A DNA stretch of 64,000 nt from an uncultured delta proteobacterium (GTDB taxonomy: Bacteria > Myxococcota > Myxococcia > Myxococcales > 40CM-4-68-19), in contig CAIWCD010000030.1 in assembly GCA_903911145.1 (NCBI GenBank), positions 1 to 64,000 on the forward strand, in the 5' to 3' direction. The notes below the pieces were generated by a model, which did no database searches, had not been told where the DNA came from, and saw only the letters and a list, made by a program, of their open reading frames with translations. Shown here one piece after another: positions 47,804 to 60,332 of this stretch. The position numbers and the translations under genes were made by a program. Within the stretch, counting starts at the first letter, position 1; every line of letters starts with the position of its first letter.

Positions 47804-49620
47804 TGGGAACTCCGATGATGAGCACGGCGTCATGGGCCTTGATGGCTCTCTTCGCACCCGCGGCGGCGGCGCTGATCCTCGCTGTCGTTGCGCCACTGCG
47901 GCGGCGATTGATCTTCTCGGTCGGCATCTCCCTGCTCGGCGTCATCACGTCGCTCGCTTCCGCGATCATGGTCGTCGTCGGCTACGCCGCCAATCTGGTG
48001 CCGGTCGAGTTGACTGTCCCGTGGCTGACGAGCGCGGGCCGGCCGTTTCTCGATGCGGGTGTTCATATCGACGGCATCTCCGCGCCGATGCTGGTGGTCG
48101 TCGCCTTCGTCGCGCTCTGCGTGCAGATCTTCTCGATTGGATATCTCGACGACGAGAAGGCACCCTCGCTGGGGCGATACTTCGCTTACCAGTCGTTGTT
48201 CCTCTTCAGCATGCAGCTGCTCGTGCTCGCGCCAAACCTAATGCAGCTCTTCTTCGGCTGGGAGATGGTCGGCGCCACCAGTTATCTATTAATCGGTTAC
48301 TGGTATGCCAAGCCGAGCGCCGCGCGCGCTGCGGTCAAGGCCTTCTGGATCACCAAGCTCGCCGATATGGGTCTTTTGATGGGCCTGATCCTCCTCGTGC
48401 AGAACACGGGCGGGTTCTCCTGGACGGCGCATCTCGAGCCGGGCATTGCGACCGCGATCACGCTGCTGCTCTTCGTCGCCGTGATGGGCAAGAGCGCGCA
48501 GTTCCCGCTGCACATCTGGCTTCCCGACGCGATGGAGGGCCCGACGCCGGTCTCCGCGCTGCTGCACGCGGCGACGATGGTGGCCGCGGGCGTCTTCCTC
48601 GTCGTGCGCGCCGATCCTCTCTTCGCGCAGGCGCCCGATACGCGCATGTTCATGGCTTATCTCGGCGCCGGCTCGGCGCTCTTCGCCGGGCTGCTCGCGC
48701 TGGTGCAGACCGACCTGAAGCGCGTGCTCGCTTATTCAACCTGCTCGCAGCTCGGATATATGCTCGCGGGTATCGGCGCCGGCTCGGCGACGGCAGGCTT
48801 CTTCCACCTCACGACCCACGCATTCTTCAAGGCGCTGCTCTTCCTTGCCGCGGGCGCGATCATCCACGCGGTCGGCTCCAATGAGCTCTCGCGCATGGGC
48901 GGCCTCGCGAAGAAGATGCCGATGACCGCGTTCGTCTTCATCCTCGGCTCGCTCTCGCTTGCGGGCGTGCCCGGGCTCGCGGGCTTCTTCAGCAAGGATC
49001 TGATTCTCGAGACGGTGGTCGAGCAGCAGCTCTGGCTGCCTGCGGTCGCGCTGATGCTGACGGCGTTCCTGACCGCGCTCTATATGGGCCGCGTGATCCT
49101 GCTGGCCTTCTTCGGCCCGCGCGTCTCCGAGGGGCATCCGCATGATCCCCACTTCGCGATGGCGCTGCCGCTCCTGCTGCTCGCAATCCCGTCGCTCGCC
49201 GTCGGATACTTCGGCCATTGGATCGCGGGGCTCTCTGGCAACGAATATTCCTTCCACATCACGACGACGGGAATCGTCGCGTCGTCGCTCGGGCTCGCGG
49301 GTTTCGGCTTCTCCTGGGTAATCTGGCGCAAGCATCCCGCCGAGGAGCCAGCGCCGATGCGTGCGCTCGCGGCCTTCGCGAAGCGGGCGTGGGTCGATAA
49401 CGCCTATCGCTTCATCTATCGCCGCGGTCTGCTCCTCGTCGCCTCGTGGGCCGCCTGGGTCGATCGATATATCGTCGATGCCTTGATCAACGCCTGCGGC
49501 GCGCTCTTCATCGGCGGCGCTGGGCGGGCGCGGCGCATCCAGACCGGCAACGTGCGTGACTATCTCTTCGCGGTCTCGTTGGGCGCGCTCTGCCTGACGG
49601 CCTGGGGACTGTGGCGATGA
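47803..49620 (+). CDS. nuoL: Complex I subunit L (NuoL, antiporter-like)
   Basis: The 605-residue proton-pumping subunit has about 15-16 helices. Hallmarks are FFGWEMVGATSYLLIGYWY, KSAQFPLHIWLPDAMEGPTPVS and SQLGYMLAGIGAG. The C-terminal lateral helix region follows the GRVILLAFFG segment. The start chosen, ATG 47803, shares a base with the nuoK stop; ATG 47815 is possible. Its last bases overlap the nuoM start (ATGA). Confidence 0.96.
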   Translation: MGTPMMSTASWALMALFAPAAAALILAVVAPLRRRLIFSVGISLLGVITSLASAIMVVVGYAANLVPVELTVPWLTSAGRPFLDAGVHIDGISAPMLVVVAFVALCVQIFSIGYLDDEKAPSLGRYFAYQSLFLFSMQLLVLAPNLMQLFFGWEMVGATSYLLIGYWYAKPSAARAAVKAFWITKLADMGLLMGLILLVQNTGGFSWTAHLEPGIATAITLLLFVAVMGKSAQFPLHIWLPDAMEGPTPVSALLHAATMVAAGVFLVVRADPLFAQAPDTRMFMAYLGAGSALFAGLLALVQTDLKRVLAYSTCSQLGYMLAGIGAGSATAGFFHLTTHAFFKALLFLAAGAIIHAVGSNELSRMGGLAKKMPMTAFVFILGSLSLAGVPGLAGFFSKDLILETVVEQQLWLPAVALMLTAFLTALYMGRVILLAFFGPRVSEGHPHDPHFAMALPLLLLAIPSLAVGYFGHWIAGLSGNEYSFHITTTGIVASSLGLAGFGFSWVIWRKHPAEEPAPMRALAAFAKRAWVDNAYRFIYRRGLLLVASWAAWVDRYIVDALINACGALFIGGAGRARRIQTGNVRDYLFAVSLGALCLTAWGLWR

Positions 49621-51158
49621 ACGACCATCTGCTCTCCATCGTCGTTGCAGCGCCCTCGCTTGCGGCGTTTCTGCTCTTCCTGATCCCGAACCGGCTGCGA
49701 TTGCTCGTGCGCTTGACGACGCTCGCGGGCGCAGTCGTGTCTCTCGTGGCCGCGATTCAGATCGCGTCGCTCTACGAGCGCACCGCTGGCACGTTCCAGC
49801 TCGCCGAGCGATATCCATTTGTCCCGCAACTGGGCATCGATCTCTCCTTCGCCGTCGACGGCTGGGGCGTCGCGCTCTTGCTATTAACCGGCTTGATTAC
49901 CGTGGCCGGCGTGCTCGCGAGCTGGAGGCTTGCGCATCGCGAGAAGGAGTTCTTCATCATCCTGCTGGTGCTCGTCTCGGGCGTCTTCGGCGTCTTCGTC
50001 GCGCAGGATCTCTTCATCTTCTTCCTCTTCTACGAGATCGCCGTCCTCCCGATGTATCTGCTCATCGGTATCTGGGGCAGCAGCCACGCTGTCGTCGAGG
50101 GCGGCCCGCTTAAATACGTCTGGCGATACTTCGATATCGGCGGCCGCGAATATGCCGCGATGAAGCTGACGCTGATGCTGCTGGCGGGCTCGGCATTAAT
50201 CCTTGTTGGTATCCTCGCCATCTATCGAGCGGCCGGCGGAACGACCTTCGATCTCCACGCGCTCGCAGCGATGCATTACGACCGCTCATTACAACTCTGG
50301 GCCTTCCCTCTGCTCTGGATCGGCTTCGGAAGTCTCGCCGGCGTCTTTCCGTTTCATACCTGGTCTCCCGACGGCCATGCCTCCGCGCCGACGGCCGTCT
50401 CGATGCTCCATGCGGGCGTCCTGATGAAGCTGGGCGCGTTCGGCGTGATGCGCATTGGAATGATGCTGCTCCCGGAAGGCGCGCGCGTCTGGGCGCCCAT
50501 CATGGGTTGTGTCGCGGTGATTAATATCGTCTACGGCGCCTTCTCAGCGACGCACCAGAAGGACCTTAAATATATCGTCGCTTATTCCTCGGTCAGCCAT
50601 ATGGGCGTGGTGATGCTGGGAGCCGCAGCGTTGAACGTCGATGCCTGGAACGGCGCGGTCTTCCAGATGGTCGCGCACGGCGTGATGACGGGCCTGCTCT
50701 TCGCGCTCGTCGGCCTCGTCTATGAGCGCACGCATACGCGCGACCTCGCCAAGATGGGCGGGCTCGCGCGCGTGATGCCGGGTGTCGCGGCCTTCTTCAC
50801 CATCGCGGGCCTCTCGAGCCTGGGCCTTCCCGGCACCGCTGGATTCGTCGCCGAGTTTCTCGTCTTCATCGGCGCCTGGAAGAGCGCCAATCCCTGGTGG
50901 GCGGTCGCGGGCGTCATTGGCGCGTTCATTACCGCGGTCTATGTGCTCGCTGCCGTGCGCCGCATCTTCTGGGGCCCGATCAACGACTCGCACCACCTCG
51001 AGCTGCTCGACGCGAATGGAACGGAGTGGGGCGCGCTCTGGATGCTCGGCGCCGCGATCATCGTCGTCGGCTTCTGGCCGAGGCTGGTGACCGACTTCCT
51101 CGATCCCACCACGACGGCGCACCTCCACGCGCTGCTCAATGCGGCAGGGCAGCCATGA
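49617..51158 (+). CDS. nuoM: Complex I subunit M (NuoM, antiporter-like)
   Basis: The 513-residue pumping subunit has about 14 helices. Hallmarks are FFLFYEIAVLPMYLLIGIWG, FPFHTWSPDGHASAPTAVSM and YSSVSHMGVV. The start is ATG 49617, overlapping the nuoL stop, rather than GTG 49611. ATGA overlap with nuoN. Confidence 0.96.
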   Translation: MNDHLLSIVVAAPSLAAFLLFLIPNRLRLLVRLTTLAGAVVSLVAAIQIASLYERTAGTFQLAERYPFVPQLGIDLSFAVDGWGVALLLLTGLITVAGVLASWRLAHREKEFFIILLVLVSGVFGVFVAQDLFIFFLFYEIAVLPMYLLIGIWGSSHAVVEGGPLKYVWRYFDIGGREYAAMKLTLMLLAGSALILVGILAIYRAAGGTTFDLHALAAMHYDRSLQLWAFPLLWIGFGSLAGVFPFHTWSPDGHASAPTAVSMLHAGVLMKLGAFGVMRIGMMLLPEGARVWAPIMGCVAVINIVYGAFSATHQKDLKYIVAYSSVSHMGVVMLGAAALNVDAWNGAVFQMVAHGVMTGLLFALVGLVYERTHTRDLAKMGGLARVMPGVAAFFTIAGLSSLGLPGTAGFVAEFLVFIGAWKSANPWWAVAGVIGAFITAVYVLAAVRRIFWGPINDSHHLELLDANGTEWGALWMLGAAIIVVGFWPRLVTDFLDPTTTAHLHALLNAAGQP

Positions 51159-52606
51159 CCGCGCCTGATGTGAATTATCTGATGCCGGAACTCGGCGTCG
51201 CGCTGGCCGCGGTGCTGGTGTTCGTCGCCGATCTTCTTCTCCCGAGTTCGCGTCGGAAGCTGCTCGGGCCGATCGCGGCGCTGCTGCTGCTCGCCGTTTT
51301 CACGATGACGTTCTTCGTTGACTCAAGCGGAAGCGATGCGCATGGGACGCTCTTCGGCGGGGCGGGCCCGCTCTATTTCCAGCGGCTATTTCTCGGCGCG
51401 GCGGTGATTGGAATTCTCGGCGGCCTTGAGCATGTCGAGCGGCAGACGCACTGGCGGCAGGGCGAGTACTACTTCCTGCTGCTCTGCAGCCTGCTCGGGA
51501 TGATGATTCTTCCGGGCGCGCGCGACCTGATTCTGTTGCTGATTGCATTCGAGTTGATGGGCATTCCGCTCTACGTGCTCGCCGCATTCGAGCCCGGGGA
51601 GAAGGCGGGCGATGTGCAGGGCAAGCGCGCCTCGGAAGCGGGCCTCAAGCTCTTCATGGTCGGCTCGGCGAGCACAGCGATCACGCTCTTCGGCCTCTCT
51701 CTGGTCGCGGGCCTCGCGGGCGGGACTTCAATGGCCGCGCTGCACGCCGCTCCCGCAACGCCGCTCTTTACCATCGGCGAGATGTTCATCCTCGCGGGCA
51801 TCGCGTTCAAGCTGGGAGTCGCGCCGTTTCATATGTGGGTTCCCGATACCTATGAAGGCGCGCCCGGGCCGTTCGTATCGTTTCTCGCCGCCTCACCAAA
51901 GGCCGCTGGAATCGCCGCTCTCTGCGCGCTCTTCCTCTGCGGATTTGGCGGCGTCAGCGCCAGTTGGCAGCCCGCCGTTGAAGGCCTCGCACTGGTGACG
52001 ATGGCCGTCGGTAGCCTGCTTGCGATTCCCCAACATAACCTTCGCCGTCTGCTCGCCTACTCAGGCGTTGCGCAGGTTGGATATCTGCTGATTGCCTTCG
52101 CGACCGGCACGGCAGGCGGCGTCGCGATGGTGCTCTTCTTCGCGGTGACCTATGTCGCGACCAACGCCGGAATCTTCCTCGTCGCGCACGCGGTCGCGGT
52201 CGATACCGGCGATGAAACCGACGCGGGTCTCAAAGGCCTCGCGGGCCGGTCACCCTGGCTCGCGCTCGCACTGCTGGCGTTCCTGCTCTCGCTCGCGGGC
52301 ATTCCCTTCGTCGCGGGCTTCTGGGCCAAGCTCTACGTCTTCCTGATCGCGTGGCAAGCGGGACTCTATTGGCTGGTCGCGGCCGGTGCGTCGCTCTCGG
52401 TCGTCTCGCTCTTCTTCTATCTACTTCTCGCCCGCGCCGCTTATCTCGTCGAGCCGACCAACAAGACGCCCGCGCGTGTTGCGCCCGGACTGCGCGTCGC
52501 GATCATCGCCTGCCTGATCGCTGTCGTCGGCATCGGTCTCTATCCTGCGCCGCTGCTCGATGCCGCGCAGGCCGCCGCACAGAGCTTCTTAATTCCCATT
52601 CATTAA
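51155..52606 (+). CDS. nuoN: Complex I subunit N (NuoN, antiporter-like)
   Basis: The 483-residue pumping subunit has about 14 helices. Recognised by LIAFELMGIPLYVLAAF, KLGVAPFHMWVPDTYEGAP and YSGVAQVGYLLIA. The start is ATG 51155, overlapping the nuoM stop. It closes the complex I set: A, BC, D, H, I, J, K, L, M and N are all present, giving eleven subunits from ten genes. Fifty bases separate it from the ferredoxin gene. Confidence 0.96.
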   Translation: MTAPDVNYLMPELGVALAAVLVFVADLLLPSSRRKLLGPIAALLLLAVFTMTFFVDSSGSDAHGTLFGGAGPLYFQRLFLGAAVIGILGGLEHVERQTHWRQGEYYFLLLCSLLGMMILPGARDLILLLIAFELMGIPLYVLAAFEPGEKAGDVQGKRASEAGLKLFMVGSASTAITLFGLSLVAGLAGGTSMAALHAAPATPLFTIGEMFILAGIAFKLGVAPFHMWVPDTYEGAPGPFVSFLAASPKAAGIAALCALFLCGFGGVSASWQPAVEGLALVTMAVGSLLAIPQHNLRRLLAYSGVAQVGYLLIAFATGTAGGVAMVLFFAVTYVATNAGIFLVAHAVAVDTGDETDAGLKGLAGRSPWLALALLAFLLSLAGIPFVAGFWAKLYVFLIAWQAGLYWLVAAGASLSVVSLFFYLLLARAAYLVEPTNKTPARVAPGLRVAIIACLIAVVGIGLYPAPLLDAAQAAAQSFLIPIH

Positions 52607-52655
52607 CCAGCCAGATTAAGTTCAACGCACCAATCCACACGGAAAGGATTTCCCG

Positions 52656-52958
52656 ATGTCGACGAAGATCACCGAGGAGTGCATCAACTGTGGCGCCTGC
52701 GAGCCCGAGTGCCCGAACCAGGCCATTACGCAGGGGCCGGATATCTTCGTGATCGACGCCGCGCGCTGCACCGAGTGTGTCGGCTTCCACGGCGAAGAGG
52801 CCTGCGCCGCGGTCTGCCCGGTCGACTGCTGCATTCCCGATACGAACAACGAGGAGAAGGAGGCGGTGCTCTACGAGCGCGCGAAGGTTCTCCACCCGGA
52901 GCAGACGCTGCCGCCGCTCGAGCAGCTGACGAGCAAGCTCTCGCGCTTCCGCTCGTAG
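52656..52958 (+). CDS. fdx: 2[4Fe-4S] ferredoxin of the benzoyl-CoA-reductase/Alvin type
   Basis: This is a 100-residue soluble ferredoxin. Cluster I is C9-x2-C12-x2-C15-x3-C19. Cluster II is C38-x2-C41-x8-C50-x3-C54, with an extra loop and further cysteines at 58-59. A C-terminal helical extension of about 40 residues follows. This layout is that of the low-potential ferredoxins of Allochromatium and of Thauera, where the protein donates electrons to benzoyl-CoA reductase. AAAGGA precedes the ATG. In this window the gene is not in the bcr operon but ends the kor-nuo array, so it is positioned to serve both KorAB and the NADH-module-less complex I. Confidence 0.92.
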   Translation: MSTKITEECINCGACEPECPNQAITQGPDIFVIDAARCTECVGFHGEEACAAVCPVDCCIPDTNNEEKEAVLYERAKVLHPEQTLPPLEQLTSKLSRFRS

Positions 52959-52980
52959 CAGCGGGTTGAACTTCTGCTCG

Positions 52981-53012
52981 CGCGGTTGAGCGCTCGTGCG
53001 CGCTCAGCCGCG
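52981..53012. terminator. Strong bidirectional hairpin after the ferredoxin gene
   Basis: A 13-bp stem with one G-U pair (52981-52993 with 53000-53012) and a 6-base loop lies 23 bases after the ferredoxin stop. Its right arm overlaps the stop codon of the convergent gene ending at 53004. It probably ends the long kor-nuo-fdx transcript. Confidence 0.65.
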
Positions 53013-53993
53013 ATCGGTCTTGCGCTGCAGCGCGCGCACCTTGACGCGGAAGAGCAGGGCGGATGACTCGATTGACCAGCTCCAGTCGAGCACAGCGTCG
53101 CTCGCACGCACCGTGGCTTCACCGGTGAAGCGCGAATTCGAATATGCAGCTGTTCGCGGCTTGATGATGAGCGGCTGCCTCGGCTTCTCGTCGGTCGATT
53201 GCCAGAGCTCTTTCTCCAGCGCTGCTCCCGGCGAGAGCCATTGGAACGGCCCAGCTCCGTGCGGCGCAAAGAGCTGGCTGAGCAGCGCCACCAGCTGATA
53301 GGCGGACCGCTCGTCGCCGCTGAGAATCGCGCGGAGCAAGGCCTGCGTGAGATCGATATCCTGCTTGGCGCGCAGCTCCTCGAATCGCTTTATCCGCGCG
53401 CCGGAATCCTTCCCAGGCTGGTTCATGTCATAGGCGAGCCACATCGCCTTCGCCGTCTCGAGATCCATCAAGCGCAGTTTGCGAAAGCGCTGGTCGTACC
53501 CGTTCTCGTCGATTCGCTCCGGCTCGCTGTCGAGGAGGCGAAACTCATCGCCTCTGGTCAAGAAGATCGCGCGCATCTTCTGAATCACCGGTCCATCAAT
53601 GGCCGCCCGCGATTCATCGATCGTACTTCCCAGCCAGATCGCCCAGCCGTCGAGCGCGATCCCTTCCAGTCGAGAGAACGTCGTTCGATATCCGTGCGCA
53701 GTCTGGACCGCCGCAGCGCCGGGCAGGCCGCTGTTGCCGCGCTGCTCGAGGAGCGTCATCCAGAGTTCGCGCAGCAGCTTGAGCTGCGCGCTCGGCGCCG
53801 GCGCGTGGGTGCGCTCGTCGTGATTCCAGCTGGCGATCTCGGTCCAATGAATCGAAGCGAGCGCGTCGCTGCTGGTGCGCTCTGGCGAGCTTTGCATCGG
53901 AATCTCCGCTGCTGCTGCGTGCCCACTGGTCAATGCCAGGGCGATTGAAGGTGCGAGAAGAAGCGTGCGGAGGCCACCGCGAGAAATGCGCAT
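53004..53993 (-). CDS. Exported protein of unknown function
   Basis: The 329-residue protein has an N-terminal signal peptide (about 1-29, cleavage near AAA-AE). The rest is soluble, rich in charged helices, with no Cys pattern or enzyme motif I recognise. Segments such as RLEGIALDGWAIWLG and RFRKLRLMDLETAKAMW suggest a folded domain. It is divergent from the GST gene, 70 bases away, and shares a terminator with the ferredoxin gene. Confidence 0.6.
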   Translation of the reverse strand: MRISRGGLRTLLLAPSIALALTSGHAAAAEIPMQSSPERTSSDALASIHWTEIASWNHDERTHAPAPSAQLKLLRELWMTLLEQRGNSGLPGAAAVQTAHGYRTTFSRLEGIALDGWAIWLGSTIDESRAAIDGPVIQKMRAIFLTRGDEFRLLDSEPERIDENGYDQRFRKLRLMDLETAKAMWLAYDMNQPGKDSGARIKRFEELRAKQDIDLTQALLRAILSGDERSAYQLVALLSQLFAPHGAGPFQWLSPGAALEKELWQSTDEKPRQPLIIKPRTAAYSNSRFTGEATVRASDAVLDWSWSIESSALLFRVKVRALQRKTDRG

Positions 53994-54063
53994 GTCCCGC
54001 TTTCATATCAGACGCAATCGCCGCTCGACGAAGCGCGCGCGAGTTGGGATAGGGTGCGCCCCC

Positions 54064-54705
54064 ATGACAATCCCGACGCTGATCTATTTTGCTGCTCGCG
54101 GCCGCGCTGAAGTCATCCGTCTCGCTCTCGAGGAGGCCGGCGTCGCGTACCAGGAAGAGCACATCAAGGGGCAGGAGGCGTTTGCCGCGATGAAGGCGAG
54201 CGGCCGGCTTCCTTTTCTCGCGGTGCCGGTCTGGGTCGACGGTGATTTCACGCTCGCGCAGAGCGGCGCAATCGCGCTGCATATCGCGCGCGGCCACGGC
54301 CTCTATGGCAATGGCCCACGCGAGCAGGCGCAGATCGATCAGGCCCTCGGCGCGGTGGACGACGTTCGCGGTGAGGTTCGCAAGCTGATGGTTGCCGAGC
54401 CGGCAAAGCGTGGAGAGATTCGCGCGGAGCTTCTCAACGGGACGCTGCCGAGATGGTTCGGAATGCTCGAGAAGCTGCTGGTCGCAAATCAGGATGGTGC
54501 GGGGTATCTCGTTGGCAATGCGCTCTCGATTGCCGATCTCGCGCTCTGGTATCTGATCGAACTGGCGCGCGACAACGGATTCGAGGCGGCGCTCACGCCC
54601 TGCCCGAAACTGCTCGCGCTGTTCGCTCGCATCGCAGCGCGCCCGCGCATCGCGGCTTATCTCGCGTCGTCGCGACGGCCCGCGCTGCAGCTGCTGCCGG
54701 CTTGA
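54064..54705 (+). CDS. Glutathione S-transferase family protein
   Basis: The 213-residue protein has a thioredoxin-like N-domain opening with LIYFAARGRAEVIRLAL, which carries a Tyr near residue 8 (the usual catalytic position). The LPFLAVPVWVDGDFTLAQSGAI glutathione-binding segment follows, with the QS pair, then an all-helical C-domain with ALSIADLALWYLI. It resembles sigma/prostaglandin-D-synthase-like GSTs. ATG 54064 is the family start; upstream frame is unsupported. Glutathione may or may not be present in this organism. Confidence 0.87.
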   Translation: MTIPTLIYFAARGRAEVIRLALEEAGVAYQEEHIKGQEAFAAMKASGRLPFLAVPVWVDGDFTLAQSGAIALHIARGHGLYGNGPREQAQIDQALGAVDDVRGEVRKLMVAEPAKRGEIRAELLNGTLPRWFGMLEKLLVANQDGAGYLVGNALSIADLALWYLIELARDNGFEAALTPCPKLLALFARIAARPRIAAYLASSRRPALQLLPA

Positions 54706-54723
54706 TCAAGTTCCTGATGGTTC

Positions 54724-55266
54724 CTATCGCAGGCGATATTGTCCGGCGTGCTCGTTCCTGAGCGCGCCGGTATCCGGATCGATCAGCCAATCCATCGCCA
54801 GCTTGCGCGGGACGGCGATCATCCCCGGCCGCGCAATCGTCCCGAAGGCATAGTCCCAGAGCGGGCTCGTCACGCCATGGTTGCTGCGCGGATCGTGGAA
54901 ATGGTGGTGGAAATGGTGCCGGCGCAGCCAGCGGCCCCAGCCCGTGAGTCCGGGGTGGATATGCTCGAAGTAATGCGTTCCCTCATAGTAGAGATAGAAG
55001 CCGACCAGCCCGATTGAATAGGCGATCCCCGCACGCGGACCGACGAACATGGTCGCGAGCCAGGAGAGCAGCAGCAACGCGCCGCCCGCCGCCAGCGCCT
55101 TCTTCCACGCGGGCGCGAAGTAGTTTCCGCGGCTGTGGTGCGCCGTATGCTCGACGCCGAATGGGTTGCGGATAAACCGCGGGTCGTGTCCGAGCCAGCG
55201 ATGAATCGTGTACTCCAGCAGGCTCCAGGTGGCGATCCCGGCAATGAGCGCGGCGAAGATCCGCAT
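54724..55266 (-). CDS. Fatty acid hydroxylase/sterol desaturase family membrane protein
   Basis: The 180-residue integral membrane protein has the histidine motifs of the di-iron hydroxylase superfamily: HRWLGHDPR, HTAHHSRGN, HYFEHIH and HFHHHFHDP with NHGVTSP. About four helices carry them. ATG 55266 has GGAGG five bases upstream, which decides against ATG 55278. It could hydroxylate or desaturate a lipid using O2, so it would work only when oxygen is available. The substrate is unknown. Confidence 0.85.
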   Translation of the reverse strand: MRIFAALIAGIATWSLLEYTIHRWLGHDPRFIRNPFGVEHTAHHSRGNYFAPAWKKALAAGGALLLLSWLATMFVGPRAGIAYSIGLVGFYLYYEGTHYFEHIHPGLTGWGRWLRRHHFHHHFHDPRSNHGVTSPLWDYAFGTIARPGMIAVPRKLAMDWLIDPDTGALRNEHAGQYRLR

Positions 55267-55401
55267 ATCAACCTCCAATGACTTCTCGGCCTGGACGCTG
55301 CCCCTGATCGAGCCGGCTCGTCAACGGCCATCCTGCGCGCGCCTTGTCGCACGCGCCGTCTTGTGGTGTCTGCAGCGTCGTTCACGCGAAGGAGAGTCGT
55401 G

Positions 55402-56589
55402 GTGCCCGCGTCGGTTGACGTTCACGCAGCGCCCGAGATCGCTCGCGATGGCGCGCAGCGAGGCTTTGCGGTGCGTCACGAAGCGCTGCTCTTCCCCATC
55501 GCAGCGTTTATTGCCACGCGGCTTGCGCTGCTCGTCTTTGCCTGGTGCAGCCTGCGGCTTCTCCCTGTCGCGCCGAATTTCCTCCCGGAGAGCCGCGCGC
55601 ATCCGGTGCTCGCCGCGTTCTGCCACTTCGATTGCGGCCACTATTACCAGATCTCATCGCGCGGATATTCGATCCCCGACGAGACAAAATGGTTCCCGCT
55701 CTTCCCGCTGCTTGGCGCGCTCGTCCGCATCTGCAGCGGCCTATCGCCATTCTATGCGCTGCTGCTGGTCGCCAATCTGATGGCCCTCGGCGCCTATATC
55801 TGCATCTATCAACTCTTCAGCGCCCTTTCGGACAGAAGCTCCGCGCGCGCCGGTCTGCTGCTCTTTGCGGCATATCCCTTCGCCTTCTTTCATTCATCGA
55901 TCTATGCCGAATCGACGGCGATCTTCTTCACCGCGCTCACGCTCTGGCTCGCCGAGCAGAAGCGCTGGTGGCTCTCCTCGATCGGGCTCGGCCTCGCCAT
56001 GCTCGCCCGGCATATCAGCGCCGTCGCGGCCGCGTCGGTATTGGCGTTTCATATCGCCGAGCGCGGGACGTCGCCGAAGAAGCTGCTGTGGAATCGCGCG
56101 ATGCCCAGCTTCGCGCTCGTGGCGCTGATCTTCTCTTCGTTCCTGATCTACTGCCACGTTCGTTTCGGCGATGCGCTGGTCTTCGTCGCGCAGCGCCGCG
56201 ATGTGAATTCAATGGGCGTGGGGCCCTACTGGCTCGAGCGAAACTGGTGGAGCGCCGCGCACGCGTTCTACAGCGAGCAGTTGGCGAACGAGCCCTGGCT
56301 CGCGATGTATGTCGTGATCTCGCTCTGGCCTGCAGCGGGTCTCATCGGCCTTGCGATGCGTCGGGAGTGGCGCGCGCTGCTGCCTGCGGGTGCGCTGCTG
56401 CTCGCGGTCTACTGGTCGATCGGCGTTGCCGGCCTCGGCCGCTACTCCGCCTCGCTCTGGCCCGGCTATCTCGCGCTCGGCGCCTTCTGCGCGAAGCGGC
56501 CGTCGCTCAATTTCATTCTTCTCTTCTCGTGCGCGCTCCTGCAGGGACTCTTCTTCCACCTCTGGATCCACGGCTTCTCGATCTTCTGA
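55402..56589 (+). CDS. PIG-V-like membrane glycosyltransferase (probable mannosyltransferase)
   Basis: The 395-residue protein has about eight to ten hydrophobic helices. The segments FDCGHYYQISSRGY, WFPLFPLLG and AYPFAFFHSSIYAES resemble GPI-mannosyltransferase PIG-V/Gpi18 homologues found in bacteria (a W/F-D-x-x-HY loop and a PxFPL motif). They use polyprenyl-phosphate sugars in the membrane. GTG 55402 has AAGGAG seven bases upstream; GTG 55363 and 55399 are alternatives. Divergent from the hydroxylase-family gene. Confidence 0.75.
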   Translation: MPASVDVHAAPEIARDGAQRGFAVRHEALLFPIAAFIATRLALLVFAWCSLRLLPVAPNFLPESRAHPVLAAFCHFDCGHYYQISSRGYSIPDETKWFPLFPLLGALVRICSGLSPFYALLLVANLMALGAYICIYQLFSALSDRSSARAGLLLFAAYPFAFFHSSIYAESTAIFFTALTLWLAEQKRWWLSSIGLGLAMLARHISAVAAASVLAFHIAERGTSPKKLLWNRAMPSFALVALIFSSFLIYCHVRFGDALVFVAQRRDVNSMGVGPYWLERNWWSAAHAFYSEQLANEPWLAMYVVISLWPAAGLIGLAMRREWRALLPAGALLLAVYWSIGVAGLGRYSASLWPGYLALGAFCAKRPSLNFILLFSCALLQGLFFHLWIHGFSIF

Positions 56590-56660
56590 ACTGTGCGTCG
56601 CAAGATCGCGATCGCTACTCGTCGGATGACTTGCGGCGCGTCTGGGTGTAATGGCGCGCC

Positions 56661-59042
<2,382 letters not shown>

Positions 59043-59051
59043 GGAGCGCAT

Positions 59052-60221
<1,170 letters not shown>

Positions 60222-60332
60222 CGCTGGTCCGCGCCGGATGGCGGAGTCACAGAACCCGGCATCTCGGCTCTATACTTGGACGCGTCGTTTCGCGGGCAAT
60301 CCGCGCGAAAGCGGCCTTCAAGAGGGTTCGAG

